From an uncultured Opitutia bacterium (lineage in GTDB: Bacteria; Verrucomicrobiota; Verrucomicrobiia; Opitutales; Opitutaceae), in the NCBI GenBank assembly GCA_903855985.1, contig CAIOAO010000103.1:1-64000 (forward strand): a stretch of 64,000 nucleotides of DNA, read 5' to 3'. The first letter of the stretch is position 1. The number at the start of each line of letters is the position of its first letter. Below, piece after piece: positions 16,294 to 24,222 of the stretch. Under the pieces are notes generated by a model, which worked only from the letters and a program-made list of their open reading frames with translations, was not told the DNA's origin and did not search any database. The translations under genes were made by a program, and so were the position numbers.

Positions 16294-18602
16294 AATACGT
16301 CCTTCCAATTTTTGCCGTAGAGCAGCACCTCGGGTTCCAGCACGACGCCCTTGACCTGCTGCACGCGGGCCCGCACGCGGCGGACCAGCTCAAGGATATC
16401 CGCGCCGGTCGCGGCCCCGCGGTTCACGATGAAATTGGCATGCACCGTCGAGACCTCGGCGTCCCCCACCCGCTCGCCCTTGAGTCCGCTCTCGTCAATG
16501 AGCCGGCCGGCGGAATTGCCCGGCGGGTTCTTGAAGATGCAGCCTGCACTCGGCTCGCGCGGCTGTGACTCCTGGCGCTTCCGTTTGTAAACGTCGATCT
16601 GCCGCGCGACCGCCTCCGCGTCCGCCTGCGCCGCCGGCCGGAGCAGCGCCCCGAGGGCAATCGCGTCATGCAACTCCGCGCAGTGCCGGTAATCCACGTG
16701 CATCGCGGCCTTCGCCAGCGTCCGGACCTCGCCGGCCAGCGTGATGAGCTGCACTTCGTCCACCACGTCGAACATCCAGCCGCCCATCGCGCCGGCATTC
16801 ATGCGCAGCGCACCGCCGACGCTGCCGGGAATGCCCTCGAGAAATTCAAAGCCCGTGAGCCCGGCCGTCACAGCCTTCCCGCACAGGTTCTTCAACCGCA
16901 GCCCGGCACCCGCCCACACGCGGCCGTCGCTGCGGGCCTCGAAGCCCGCCCAGGTCTCGTGCTGCAGCGAAAGCACCAGCCCGTCCACACCCTCGTCGGG
17001 CACGATGAGATTGGAGCCGCGCCCAAGCACAAACACCCCGATCCCGCGCGCCGCGGCCTCGCGCAGCAGCGTCTGCAGGTCCGCCACGGACGCGGGCTCG
17101 GCGTAAAGCCGCGCCGCGCCGCCGACGCGCATGGTGGTCTTGGCCGCCAGCGGTTCCTCGCGCTTGAATTTGGTTTCCTTGGCCAGCAGCGGCTTGAGGG
17201 CCGCGAACAATTCATCCCAGCGTTGTGCTTTCATGGCGTCCTCCCGCAAAATATCGAGCCAGCTGCGCGCGAGGCGATCAATGTCCCCCGCGCCAACAAA
17301 CGCGACGAGGTCGTCCCGGCGTACGTCCCGGGACAGTGCCCCGAAAAACGCGGCGCCTCCACCCGGCAGATAGCTGACGGGCAGCGCCGCCGCGATCCGC
17401 TTCAGCTCGGCATAAATATCGGCGGTGGTGCCTCCCGCAGTCGGTGCCTCCCCCGCGGCGTAGACATCCAGCAGGTGCACGCTGTCCGCCACGGCCAGCG
17501 CCGCCGCAAACTCGGCCTTGAACTGGGCGGTGCGGCTGAAGCGGTGCGGTTGAAACACCACGACCAGGCGGCCGGCCTCGCCCACCCGCCGCCGCAGACT
17601 CGTCAGCAGCGCGCGGATTTCCGCCGGGTGATGCGCGTAATCCTCGATGACGGTCAGCCCATCCGCCGCATGCAAGGTGGTCTGCCGGCGGCGCACGCCG
17701 GGATAGTCCGCGAGCAGCGTCGGGGTCAGTGCCGCGCCCAGCAACTGCGCCGCGGCCAGCGCCGCGGTGGCATTGGCGGCGTTGAAATCGCCCTGCGCCT
17801 TCACGCCCGCCTCGTTGAGCGTGAACTCACCGCCGAGCCGGAGCGTCATGCGGCCCGCTGACTCACTAGCGATCGTGCCCCGGAAACTGCCGGTCCGGCC
17901 AAAGGTTTTCGCCGCCGGCGCCACCCGCGCGCTCACGGCACACGCATCACTCACCAAGACCGGGCCACGCGTACGCTTGAACAGGGCGGCGAATGTCGCC
18001 TCGAGGTCGGCCTCGCGGCGGTAAAAGTCGGGATGGTCCCAATCGAGGTTCACGGCGACCGTCACCTCGGGGGCAAACGCCTCGATCGTCCCGTCGCTCT
18101 CGTCGATCTCGGCCACCACCCAGTCGCTGGAACCGGTCCGCGCCGGCGGCGTGTCGTCGGCGAACAGCCCGCCCAGCACCCAACCCGCGGGAAACCCCGC
18201 GGCCCGCAGCGCCGTGATCAGCATGGCCGTGGTGGTTGTCTTGCCGTGCGAGCCGCAGACGGCGACGAGCTTTTTCCCTTTCAGCACCTCCGCCAGCAGT
18301 TCGCCGCGGCGCACCAACGGGATTTTCCGGGCCAGTGCCGCCACGTAGGCCGGATGCGTTTTGGCGATGGCCGAGGAGTAAACCACCAGTTCGCAGTCCG
18401 CGGGCAGTGGCCCGACGACCACCGACTCGCGCGCGAGCAGGGTCTTAACGTCGTCGGTGAGCGCATCGTCCTCCCCGGTCACGGCGAAGCCCGCCTGGGC
18501 GAGATAGATGGCCAGCGGGGCGACACCCATGCCGCCGACGCCGACACAGTGAAGATGGCGCACCTCGCGCCCGAACAGCCTGGGCCACGCCGCGGGTCTC
18601 AT
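16290..18602 (-). CDS. murC/murB: MurC-MurB fusion: UDP-MurNAc--L-alanine ligase / UDP-GlcNAc-enolpyruvate reductase
   Basis: A 770-residue bifunctional cytoplasmic enzyme. Residues 1 to about 456 are MurC: the dinucleotide-like VGVGGMGVAPLA, the P-loop GSHGKTTTT (117-125), EIDESDGT, DYAHHPAE and the C-terminal Mur ligase domain. Residues about 457-770 are MurB: an FAD-binding half with TTMRVGG, GRGSNLIV and FLEGIPGSVGGALRMNAG, then the catalytic region with SAGCIFKNP and a C-terminal Glu region near VVLEPEVLLYG. MurB makes UDP-MurNAc and MurC adds L-Ala, so the fusion joins consecutive steps. MurB/MurC fusion proteins have been reported in Verrucomicrobium. The start overlaps murG as ATGA. 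A strong internal ribosome site sits at the junction, so free MurB may also be made. Confidence 0.95.
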   Translation of the reverse strand: MRPAAWPRLFGREVRHLHCVGVGGMGVAPLAIYLAQAGFAVTGEDDALTDDVKTLLARESVVVGPLPADCELVVYSSAIAKTHPAYVAALARKIPLVRRGELLAEVLKGKKLVAVCGSHGKTTTTAMLITALRAAGFPAGWVLGGLFADDTPPARTGSSDWVVAEIDESDGTIEAFAPEVTVAVNLDWDHPDFYRREADLEATFAALFKRTRGPVLVSDACAVSARVAPAAKTFGRTGSFRGTIASESAGRMTLRLGGEFTLNEAGVKAQGDFNAANATAALAAAQLLGAALTPTLLADYPGVRRRQTTLHAADGLTVIEDYAHHPAEIRALLTSLRRRVGEAGRLVVVFQPHRFSRTAQFKAEFAAALAVADSVHLLDVYAAGEAPTAGGTTADIYAELKRIAAALPVSYLPGGGAAFFGALSRDVRRDDLVAFVGAGDIDRLARSWLDILREDAMKAQRWDELFAALKPLLAKETKFKREEPLAAKTTMRVGGAARLYAEPASVADLQTLLREAAARGIGVFVLGRGSNLIVPDEGVDGLVLSLQHETWAGFEARSDGRVWAGAGLRLKNLCGKAVTAGLTGFEFLEGIPGSVGGALRMNAGAMGGWMFDVVDEVQLITLAGEVRTLAKAAMHVDYRHCAELHDAIALGALLRPAAQADAEAVARQIDVYKRKRQESQPREPSAGCIFKNPPGNSAGRLIDESGLKGERVGDAEVSTVHANFIVNRGAATGADILELVRRVRARVQQVKGVVLEPEVLLYGKNWKDVL
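17235..17245 (-). promoter_or_regulatory. Internal ribosome binding site at the MurC/MurB junction
   Basis: On the minus strand GGGAGG is followed by five bases (ACGCC) and the ATG at 17234, in frame with the fusion. Strong Shine-Dalgarno sequences are rare before genes in this window, so this well-spaced one at the exact domain boundary is conspicuous. Starting here would give a 314-residue stand-alone MurB of ordinary length. Confidence 0.6.
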
Positions 18603-19729
18603 GCGGCGGAGGGCAGCGGCGCCACCGGGGCTACCGGCGGCGGCGTCACGATTTCATCCAGGTCATCGAGAATCAGTTCCAGCGAGTTCGCCCGGTCCAT
18701 ACGCTGGAGATTGCCCCGGAACTTGCGGAGCAGCCAGTCGTTGAAAATCGTGTCCAGCACCTCGGCATGCAGCGCGGCGATGAACGCCTGCTCCACGACC
18801 AGACCGCCGCCCTGCCGCTCGAAGAACGCGGCGTTGGCACGCTGGTGATCGTCGGCGGCATGCGGGTATGGCACGAGAATGGCGGGCGTCTCGCAGCGGA
18901 TCAGCTCGGCGATCGTCCCCGCGCCGGCGCGCGAGACGACGAGGTCGGCGGCGGAAAGCAACTCAGCCACCTGGTCGCAGAACGGGCTGAACACCGCGCG
19001 GATCGGCGCACCGGTCTTCGTCCGCAGTTCGCGCGAATCGTTCGCCCCACCCTTGTCGAGCCCGGTCACGCAGTAAACCTGCACGCCCTCGGCGGCGAAA
19101 AGCGGGAGCTTCTGGCGCACCCACTCGTTGAGCGGGCCGGCGCCCTGGCTGCCGCCGAAGACGACGAGCACCTTCTGGTTGGAATCGAGTCCTAGCGCGG
19201 CCCGGGCGGTGGCGGTGGGCAGGCGCTGGATTTCCTGGCGCACCGGCATGCCCCCGTGGCGCGTGGCCGCGGCGTGGACGCCGGGCAGCTTGATGCCCGT
19301 CGGCAGATAGACGCGCGTGGCCAGCCGGCCGAGGACGCGGATGGCGAGGCCGGGAACGCGGTTCGACTCATGCAGCGCAACCGGCACATGCCGCAGCCAG
19401 CCGGAGACGGCGATGCCAGCCGAGGTGAAGCCGCCGAAGCCCACGATGCCGTCAGGCTTCGTCTCCCGCACGAGCTTCAGGCAGAAAAAGAACCCGCGCG
19501 TCTGGGTCACGACGCAGCGCACCAGCTTGATCGGCGACCAGGAAAAGCCGGTGCCGGGCACGCGGAGAAATTCAAACTGCGGGTATTTCTCGATCAGCCG
19601 CGCATCCACCTTCTTCTGGCTGATCAGCAGCGTGACCGTGTGGCCGCGGGCGATGAGTCCCTCGGCCAGGGAGATGCCCGGCGAAAGATGGCCGCCCGTG
19701 CCGCCACAGGAGATGATGTACCGGCTCAC
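18599..19729 (-). CDS. murG: UDP-GlcNAc:lipid I GlcNAc transferase MurG
   Basis: A 376-residue GT28 glycosyltransferase that converts lipid I to lipid II at the cytoplasmic face of the inner membrane. It has the N-terminal glycine loop SCGGTGGHLSPG, HESNRVPG, VFGGSQGA, and the donor-binding C-terminal domain SRAGAGTIAELI with PHAADDHQRANA. The start is GTG at 19729, overlapping the ftsW stop as GTGA. The last 20 or so residues are Pro/Ala/Val-rich and unconserved in look. It overlaps murC-murB by ATGA, which indicates tight translational coupling. Confidence 0.96.
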   Translation of the reverse strand: MSRYIISCGGTGGHLSPGISLAEGLIARGHTVTLLISQKKVDARLIEKYPQFEFLRVPGTGFSWSPIKLVRCVVTQTRGFFFCLKLVRETKPDGIVGFGGFTSAGIAVSGWLRHVPVALHESNRVPGLAIRVLGRLATRVYLPTGIKLPGVHAAATRHGGMPVRQEIQRLPTATARAALGLDSNQKVLVVFGGSQGAGPLNEWVRQKLPLFAAEGVQVYCVTGLDKGGANDSRELRTKTGAPIRAVFSPFCDQVAELLSAADLVVSRAGAGTIAELIRCETPAILVPYPHAADDHQRANAAFFERQGGGLVVEQAFIAALHAEVLDTIFNDWLLRKFRGNLQRMDRANSLELILDDLDEIVTPPPVAPVAPLPSAA

Positions 19730-20889
19730 GCGAGCACCTCGTGCATGGAGCGCAGCCGGCCGCCGAGCGCGACGCGGCCCCAGGTGCGCTGGGTATTGAG
19801 CAGGATGCCGAGCAGCAGGCCCATCAGGAGCAGGTTCGACAGCCCGGCGCTGATGAACGGCAGCGACATGCCCTTCGTCGGAAACACGCCCGTGACGACG
19901 CCGAGGTTGATGATCGCCTGGAGGCAGATCATCAGCAGGCAGCCGGTGACGAGGAGAAACTGGAACAGGTTGGGCGCGCGGCGGAGGTGGATCAGGCCGG
20001 CGATGAACATGACCGTGAACACCACGACCACGCCGAGCGTGAACCACAGGCCCATTTCCTCGCCGACCACGGCGAAGATCATGTCGGTGTGCGCCTCGGG
20101 CAGGAAATTCAACTGCTGGCGGCCCTGGCCCAACCCGACGCCGTCCACGCCGCCGGACGCAAACGCCGCGAGCGACTGGTACAGCTGGTACGTACCGCCC
20201 TGCTTGTTGCCCTCGACATCGAGGAACGCGAGGAAGCGGCGGAGCCGGTTGGGATTGAGCACCACGGCGACCGCGAACAGCCCGACCACCATGGCCACCG
20301 TCGGGACGATGTAGCGCCACTTGGCGCCCGACAGAAAGAGCAGCACCAGGCCGACGGCGACCATCAGCGCGGCGGTGCCGAAGTCCGGCTCGCGCTGCAC
20401 GAGCAGCGCAAACACGCCGATGATGCCGAGCGGATAGACATAACCGCGCTTGAACTCACCGAGGCGCGACTGGTTCAGCGCGAGATAATGCGCGAGGCAG
20501 AACACGAGGCCGAGTTTCGCAAATTCCGAGACCTGCAGGAGGACCGGTCCGTAGCCGAGCCAGCGGCGTGCCCCGGTGCGCCAGACGCCGATGCCCGGGA
20601 TCAGCACGAGCACCAGCATTACGGCAAAGCCCCCGGCGATCCACCAGGCGTACTTGCGGAGATAGTCGAGGTTCAGCCGGCTCGTCACGAAGCAGACCAC
20701 CGCGGCGAGCACCACGCCGATCAGCTGCTTGCTGAGGTAGTAATACGGCCCCTGTTTGTACGAGGCGCTGGCGCTGAACAGGATGGTCAGCCCGAGAATC
20801 GTGAGCCCGATGGCGCAGACGACGATGATGGCCGCGGGGTTGACGACGAACCGCGCGCGCGGGGCCTCGGTCGGCAAGTCACGGGACAT
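19726..20889 (-). CDS. ftsW: Lipid II polymerase FtsW (SEDS family)
   Basis: A 387-residue protein with about ten transmembrane segments. It is a SEDS glycosyltransferase that polymerises lipid II at the septum with FtsI. It shows LFSASASYKQGPYYYLSKQL near the first helices, REPDFGTAALM with the family's catalytic-type Asp, GVGLGQGRQQLNFLPEAHTD (residues in the large periplasmic loop), and the C-terminal TKGMSLPFISAGLSNLL. Its place between a LysM gene and murG in the dcw cluster, not beside mrdA, supports FtsW over RodA. Confidence 0.96.
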   Translation of the reverse strand: MSRDLPTEAPRARFVVNPAAIIVVCAIGLTILGLTILFSASASYKQGPYYYLSKQLIGVVLAAVVCFVTSRLNLDYLRKYAWWIAGGFAVMLVLVLIPGIGVWRTGARRWLGYGPVLLQVSEFAKLGLVFCLAHYLALNQSRLGEFKRGYVYPLGIIGVFALLVQREPDFGTAALMVAVGLVLLFLSGAKWRYIVPTVAMVVGLFAVAVVLNPNRLRRFLAFLDVEGNKQGGTYQLYQSLAAFASGGVDGVGLGQGRQQLNFLPEAHTDMIFAVVGEEMGLWFTLGVVVVFTVMFIAGLIHLRRAPNLFQFLLVTGCLLMICLQAIINLGVVTGVFPTKGMSLPFISAGLSNLLLMGLLLGILLNTQRTWGRVALGGRLRSMHEVLA

Positions 20890-20899
20890 CGTCGTAAGC

Positions 20900-21787
20900 T
20901 CAGGGTTTTTTCGGCGCCGGGGCGTCCTCGACGGTTATGGTGGGCGGCGCGTCCACGGCCGCCTTCGCGGGAGCCGGCGCGTCATCTCCGACCGAGATGG
21001 TCGGGATGCTCACGGGCTTGGCGGGCTCGGCGGCGGGTTTGGCCGCGCCCTTCGCGCCGGACTTGCCGGTGCTTTTCCCCGCGGGCGTCTGCCAGCCGGG
21101 AATAATGAGTTCCATGCCCGGGTGGATCTTCGCCGGGTCGGAAATGTTGTTGGCCGTGGCGATCTCGCCGACCTTCACCTGGTACTTGCGCGCAATCGCG
21201 CCGAGGGTCTCGCCGGGCTTCACGGTGTGCTTCACGGAATCAGCCGGGCCCTTCGCGGCCGGAGCGGCCTCCGCCATTGTCCCCTTGGTGGACGCCGGGG
21301 CGGCGGACTTGGCGGCCGTGGTGGCCGGGGCCTTGCCGGGGATGATGAGCTTCTGGCCCTGGCGGAGCGTGGATTCGGGCCGGAGGTTATTCGCGGCGGC
21401 CAGCTCGGCCTTGGTCAGGTGGTTCTTGTGGGCGATGGACCAGAGGCTGTCACCCTTGCCCACGGTGTAGGTGGTGGCGGGCGTCACATCGGCGACCGGC
21501 TCGGCCTCGAGTGCCCCGGCGGCCGGGGTGTTGGGCCGCGTCGGGCTGTAGCGGATGGCGGTGGAGACGGAGATGGCGGGTGAGTTCGGGTCGAAGCCCG
21601 TGGCGGTGTCACCGGACGCGACCGTCGGCACCGTGATGGTGGGCGAAGGGGCGTCGGATTTGACGACCGTGTCGGCCGGCGCGGGGGACGTTTTGGTCAT
21701 CGCGCTGCAGCCGGGGTTCGCAAAAATCAGGATCAGCGCAAACACGTGGATGCCGACCACGATGCCGAATATTTTCAGGATTTTCAT
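20900..21787 (-). CDS. LysM-domain cell-envelope protein inside the dcw cluster
   Basis: A 295-residue exported protein. The N-terminus has one hydrophobic segment (IFGIVVGIHVFALILIFANPGC); the Cys could be a lipidation site, though the lipobox is imperfect, so it may instead be a membrane anchor. Two LysM repeats follow at about 110-152 (TTYTVGKGDSLWSIAHKN ... LIIPG) and 188-231 (HTVKPGETLGAIARKYQVK ... LIIPG), joined and followed by Ala/Pro/Lys-rich linkers. LysM domains bind GlcNAc-containing peptidoglycan. The gene sits 34 nt after murD and 10 nt before ftsW, so its product probably acts at the septal cell wall, as an anchor or an activator of synthesis or hydrolysis. No catalytic domain is present. 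Confidence 0.88.
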   Translation of the reverse strand: MKILKIFGIVVGIHVFALILIFANPGCSAMTKTSPAPADTVVKSDAPSPTITVPTVASGDTATGFDPNSPAISVSTAIRYSPTRPNTPAAGALEAEPVADVTPATTYTVGKGDSLWSIAHKNHLTKAELAAANNLRPESTLRQGQKLIIPGKAPATTAAKSAAPASTKGTMAEAAPAAKGPADSVKHTVKPGETLGAIARKYQVKVGEIATANNISDPAKIHPGMELIIPGWQTPAGKSTGKSGAKGAAKPAAEPAKPVSIPTISVGDDAPAPAKAAVDAPPTITVEDAPAPKKP

Positions 21788-21821
21788 TGGGAGAAGTGTT
21801 GGTGGGTTGGTGGAGTTAAAG

Positions 21822-23105
21822 CTATCTCAAATTGGCCGCGGCGCTGAGTTCCCGCGCGAGGCGCTCGAACTGGTCGCCGCGGTCCTCGTAGTTGCGGAAC
21901 TGGTCGAAGCTCGCAAAGCCCGGGCTGAGCAGCACCTGGTCGCCCGGCACCGCCAGCTCGGCGGCGCGGCGGACGGCCTCGTCGAGGCTGGCGCAGGACG
22001 TGTGGGCGACGCGGAAGGTCGAGCAGTGGAACGCCAGCTCGGTGCTGACCTCGCCGATGAGGATGGCGTGCTTCACGCGCGGCGCGATGCGGTGGACGAA
22101 GCCCGCGAGGTCGCCGCCCTTGCCCTTGCCGCCGGCGATCAGGATCACCGAGCCGGGGAAGCGCGCGAGCGCGGCCTCGACGGCGTGGAAATTGGTGGCC
22201 TTCGAGTCGTTCCAGTAGCCCACGCCCTCGTGCTCCGCCACGCGCACCAGGCGGTGACGGCCGAGCCGGAAAGTCTTGGCGGCGGTGATCAGCGCGCGTT
22301 CGTCGAGTCCCGCCCGGCGCCACCACGCGGCGGCGAGGAGGAAGTTTTCCCGCTGCGGATAGTCCTCAAACACCGTGCCCACCAGCCGCGGGTCGGCGGG
22401 CTGGCCCTCGGTCGGGACCGCGGCGTCGGCCGCCAGCGGCCGGTCAAATTTCCTGGCAAAGCGCACCACCGAGGAGCCCGCCAGCACCCCGCCGGGTACC
22501 GTGCGCGCCACCAGGTTCCACTTCGCGGAAAAATACGCCTCCATGCCGGGGTGACGCTCGAGATGGTCCTCGGCAAAATTCGTCCACAGCGTGGCCTCCG
22601 GCTCGAGGTGCCGGAGCATCTCGGCCTGAAACGAGCTCACCTCGCAGATCGCCAGCGCGTCCTTGGTGCCGCCCGCCGTCTCCGCGGCCAGCTGCGAGAA
22701 GGAGTGCCCGACATTGCCCGTCGCCCACGCGGCCCGGCCGATCGAGCGCAGGGCGTGGGTGAGAAGTTCCGTCAGCGTCGTCTTCCCGTTCGTGCCCGTG
22801 ATCGCGACCACCCGGCCGCTCCAGCAGAGCGCGGCGAAGTCGAGCTCGGTCAGGCACTCCACGCCGGCTGTCCGCGCCCGCGCCAGCCAGGGATGAGCCG
22901 GGGCGAAGCCCGGCGAAAACACCGCAAGCAAATGGCCCGACGCCGCCTTGGCGGTGAAGTCCGCGCCCTTCGTGTCGTAAACCGTGCCCGTCACCCCCAA
23001 CGCCGCCAGCAGCGCGCGCACGCCCTCGCCGCTCACCCCGCCGCCGAGGATGGCGACGGGTTGCGCGAGCAGCGGCTGCAGGAGAGGTGATGGGGTGAGC
23101 GGCAT
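21822..23105 (-). CDS. murD: UDP-MurNAc-L-Ala--D-glutamate ligase MurD
   Basis: A 427-residue cytoplasmic Mur ligase that adds D-Glu. It shows the N-terminal Rossmann motif VAILGGGVSGEGV, the ATP P-loop ITGTNGKTT, a central segment SSFQAEML, the NDSKATN motif and the C-terminal ILIAGGKGKGGD. These last two are characteristic of MurD among Mur ligases. It starts 1 nt after mraY ends, and the LysM gene follows after 34 nt. Nothing unusual in length. Confidence 0.96.
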   Translation of the reverse strand: MPLTPSPLLQPLLAQPVAILGGGVSGEGVRALLAALGVTGTVYDTKGADFTAKAASGHLLAVFSPGFAPAHPWLARARTAGVECLTELDFAALCWSGRVVAITGTNGKTTLTELLTHALRSIGRAAWATGNVGHSFSQLAAETAGGTKDALAICEVSSFQAEMLRHLEPEATLWTNFAEDHLERHPGMEAYFSAKWNLVARTVPGGVLAGSSVVRFARKFDRPLAADAAVPTEGQPADPRLVGTVFEDYPQRENFLLAAAWWRRAGLDERALITAAKTFRLGRHRLVRVAEHEGVGYWNDSKATNFHAVEAALARFPGSVILIAGGKGKGGDLAGFVHRIAPRVKHAILIGEVSTELAFHCSTFRVAHTSCASLDEAVRRAAELAVPGDQVLLSPGFASFDQFRNYEDRGDQFERLARELSAAANLR

Positions 23106-23106
23106 G

Positions 23107-24222
23107 TCAGCGGAGTTTCAGCGTGCCGAGCCCGGCCAGCGCACAGATGAACGAGAGCACCCAGAAGCGGAGGACGACCTTCGTCTCCGGCCAGCCCTGC
23201 TTTTGAAAATGATGGTGGATCGGCGCCATCAGGAAGAACCTCTTCCCCTCGCCCGTCGGGCTGAGGCGCTTGGTGTACTTGAACCAACCCACCTGGATGA
23301 TGACGGAGACCGCCTCCCAGACGAACACGCCGCCGACGATGATGAGCGTGAGCGGCTGCTGCACCATGAAGGCGATGATCCCGATGAGGCCGCCAAGGGC
23401 GAGCGAGCCGGTGTCGCCCATGAACACCTCGGCCGGATAGGAGTTGTACCAGAGGAAAGCCAGGCCGGCGCCGACGACCGCGCCGCAGACAATCGTGAGT
23501 TCACCCGTGTAGGGCACGTGGTTGATGAGCAGGTAGTCGGAGATGATGACGTTGCCCGCCGCGTAGGCCAGAAGGCCGTAGACGAAAGCGACCGAGATCG
23601 TGCAGCCGATCGCGAGGCCATCGAGGCCGTCCGTGAGGTTGATCGCGTTGGAAAAGCCGACCAGCCAGAGGAAGATGAACCCAAACAGCGCCCAGATCGG
23701 CAGGCTCGTGATCGGGTGCTTCACAAACGGCACCCACAGCTCGCGGATGTTGTCCTTGCTGTCGTGGTGCAGCAGGAGCGCGACGAGCGCGACGACGGTG
23801 ATCAGCGTCTGCCAGATGATTTTTTCCCACGACGAAATGCCGTTGCGGGACTTGTGCACGACCTTCAGGTAGTCGTCGCGGAAGCCCACGGCCGTCAGCG
23901 CCGTGTACACAAACAGCGCAACCACGACCCAGATGTTCGGGGCGGCCCACAGCACCGAGCTCACGAAGACCGACACGAAGATCAGCAGCCCGCCCATCGT
24001 CGGCGTGTTTTTCTTGTCAAAGCGCTGCGCAAGGTCGCCCGTCCGGTCGTCATCGTAATGCTGGCCGAATTTCAACCGGCGGAGCTTCGCGATCAGCCAC
24101 GGGCCGACGAGGAACCCGATGAAGATCGCCGTGATGGTCGCCATCACGGTGCGGAAGATGTGCGACCGCAGCAGGCGCAGCGGGTGGAAGTAATTGTCGA
24201 AATCCGCGAGATAGCTAAGCAT
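23107..24222 (-). CDS. mraY: Phospho-MurNAc-pentapeptide transferase MraY
   Basis: A 371-residue polytopic membrane enzyme that moves phospho-MurNAc-pentapeptide to undecaprenyl phosphate, making lipid I. Signature sites are NTPTMGGLLI, the Asp pair in FRDDYLKV, NLTDGLDGLA, FMGDTGSLALGG, and the cytoplasmic His loop MAPIHHHFQ. About ten hydrophobic segments are present. The first 8 nt overlap the murF end, and murD follows after 1 nt. Confidence 0.97.
   Translation of the reverse strand: MLSYLADFDNYFHPLRLLRSHIFRTVMATITAIFIGFLVGPWLIAKLRRLKFGQHYDDDRTGDLAQRFDKKNTPTMGGLLIFVSVFVSSVLWAAPNIWVVVALFVYTALTAVGFRDDYLKVVHKSRNGISSWEKIIWQTLITVVALVALLLHHDSKDNIRELWVPFVKHPITSLPIWALFGFIFLWLVGFSNAINLTDGLDGLAIGCTISVAFVYGLLAYAAGNVIISDYLLINHVPYTGELTIVCGAVVGAGLAFLWYNSYPAEVFMGDTGSLALGGLIGIIAFMVQQPLTLIIVGGVFVWEAVSVIIQVGWFKYTKRLSPTGEGKRFFLMAPIHHHFQKQGWPETKVVLRFWVLSFICALAGLGTLKLR

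Noticed and set aside
19741-21105. A plus-strand frame of 454 codons opposite ftsW
   Set aside because: ftsW is complete with SEDS motifs on the minus strand; the plus frame is His/Glu/Arg-rich shadow sequence.
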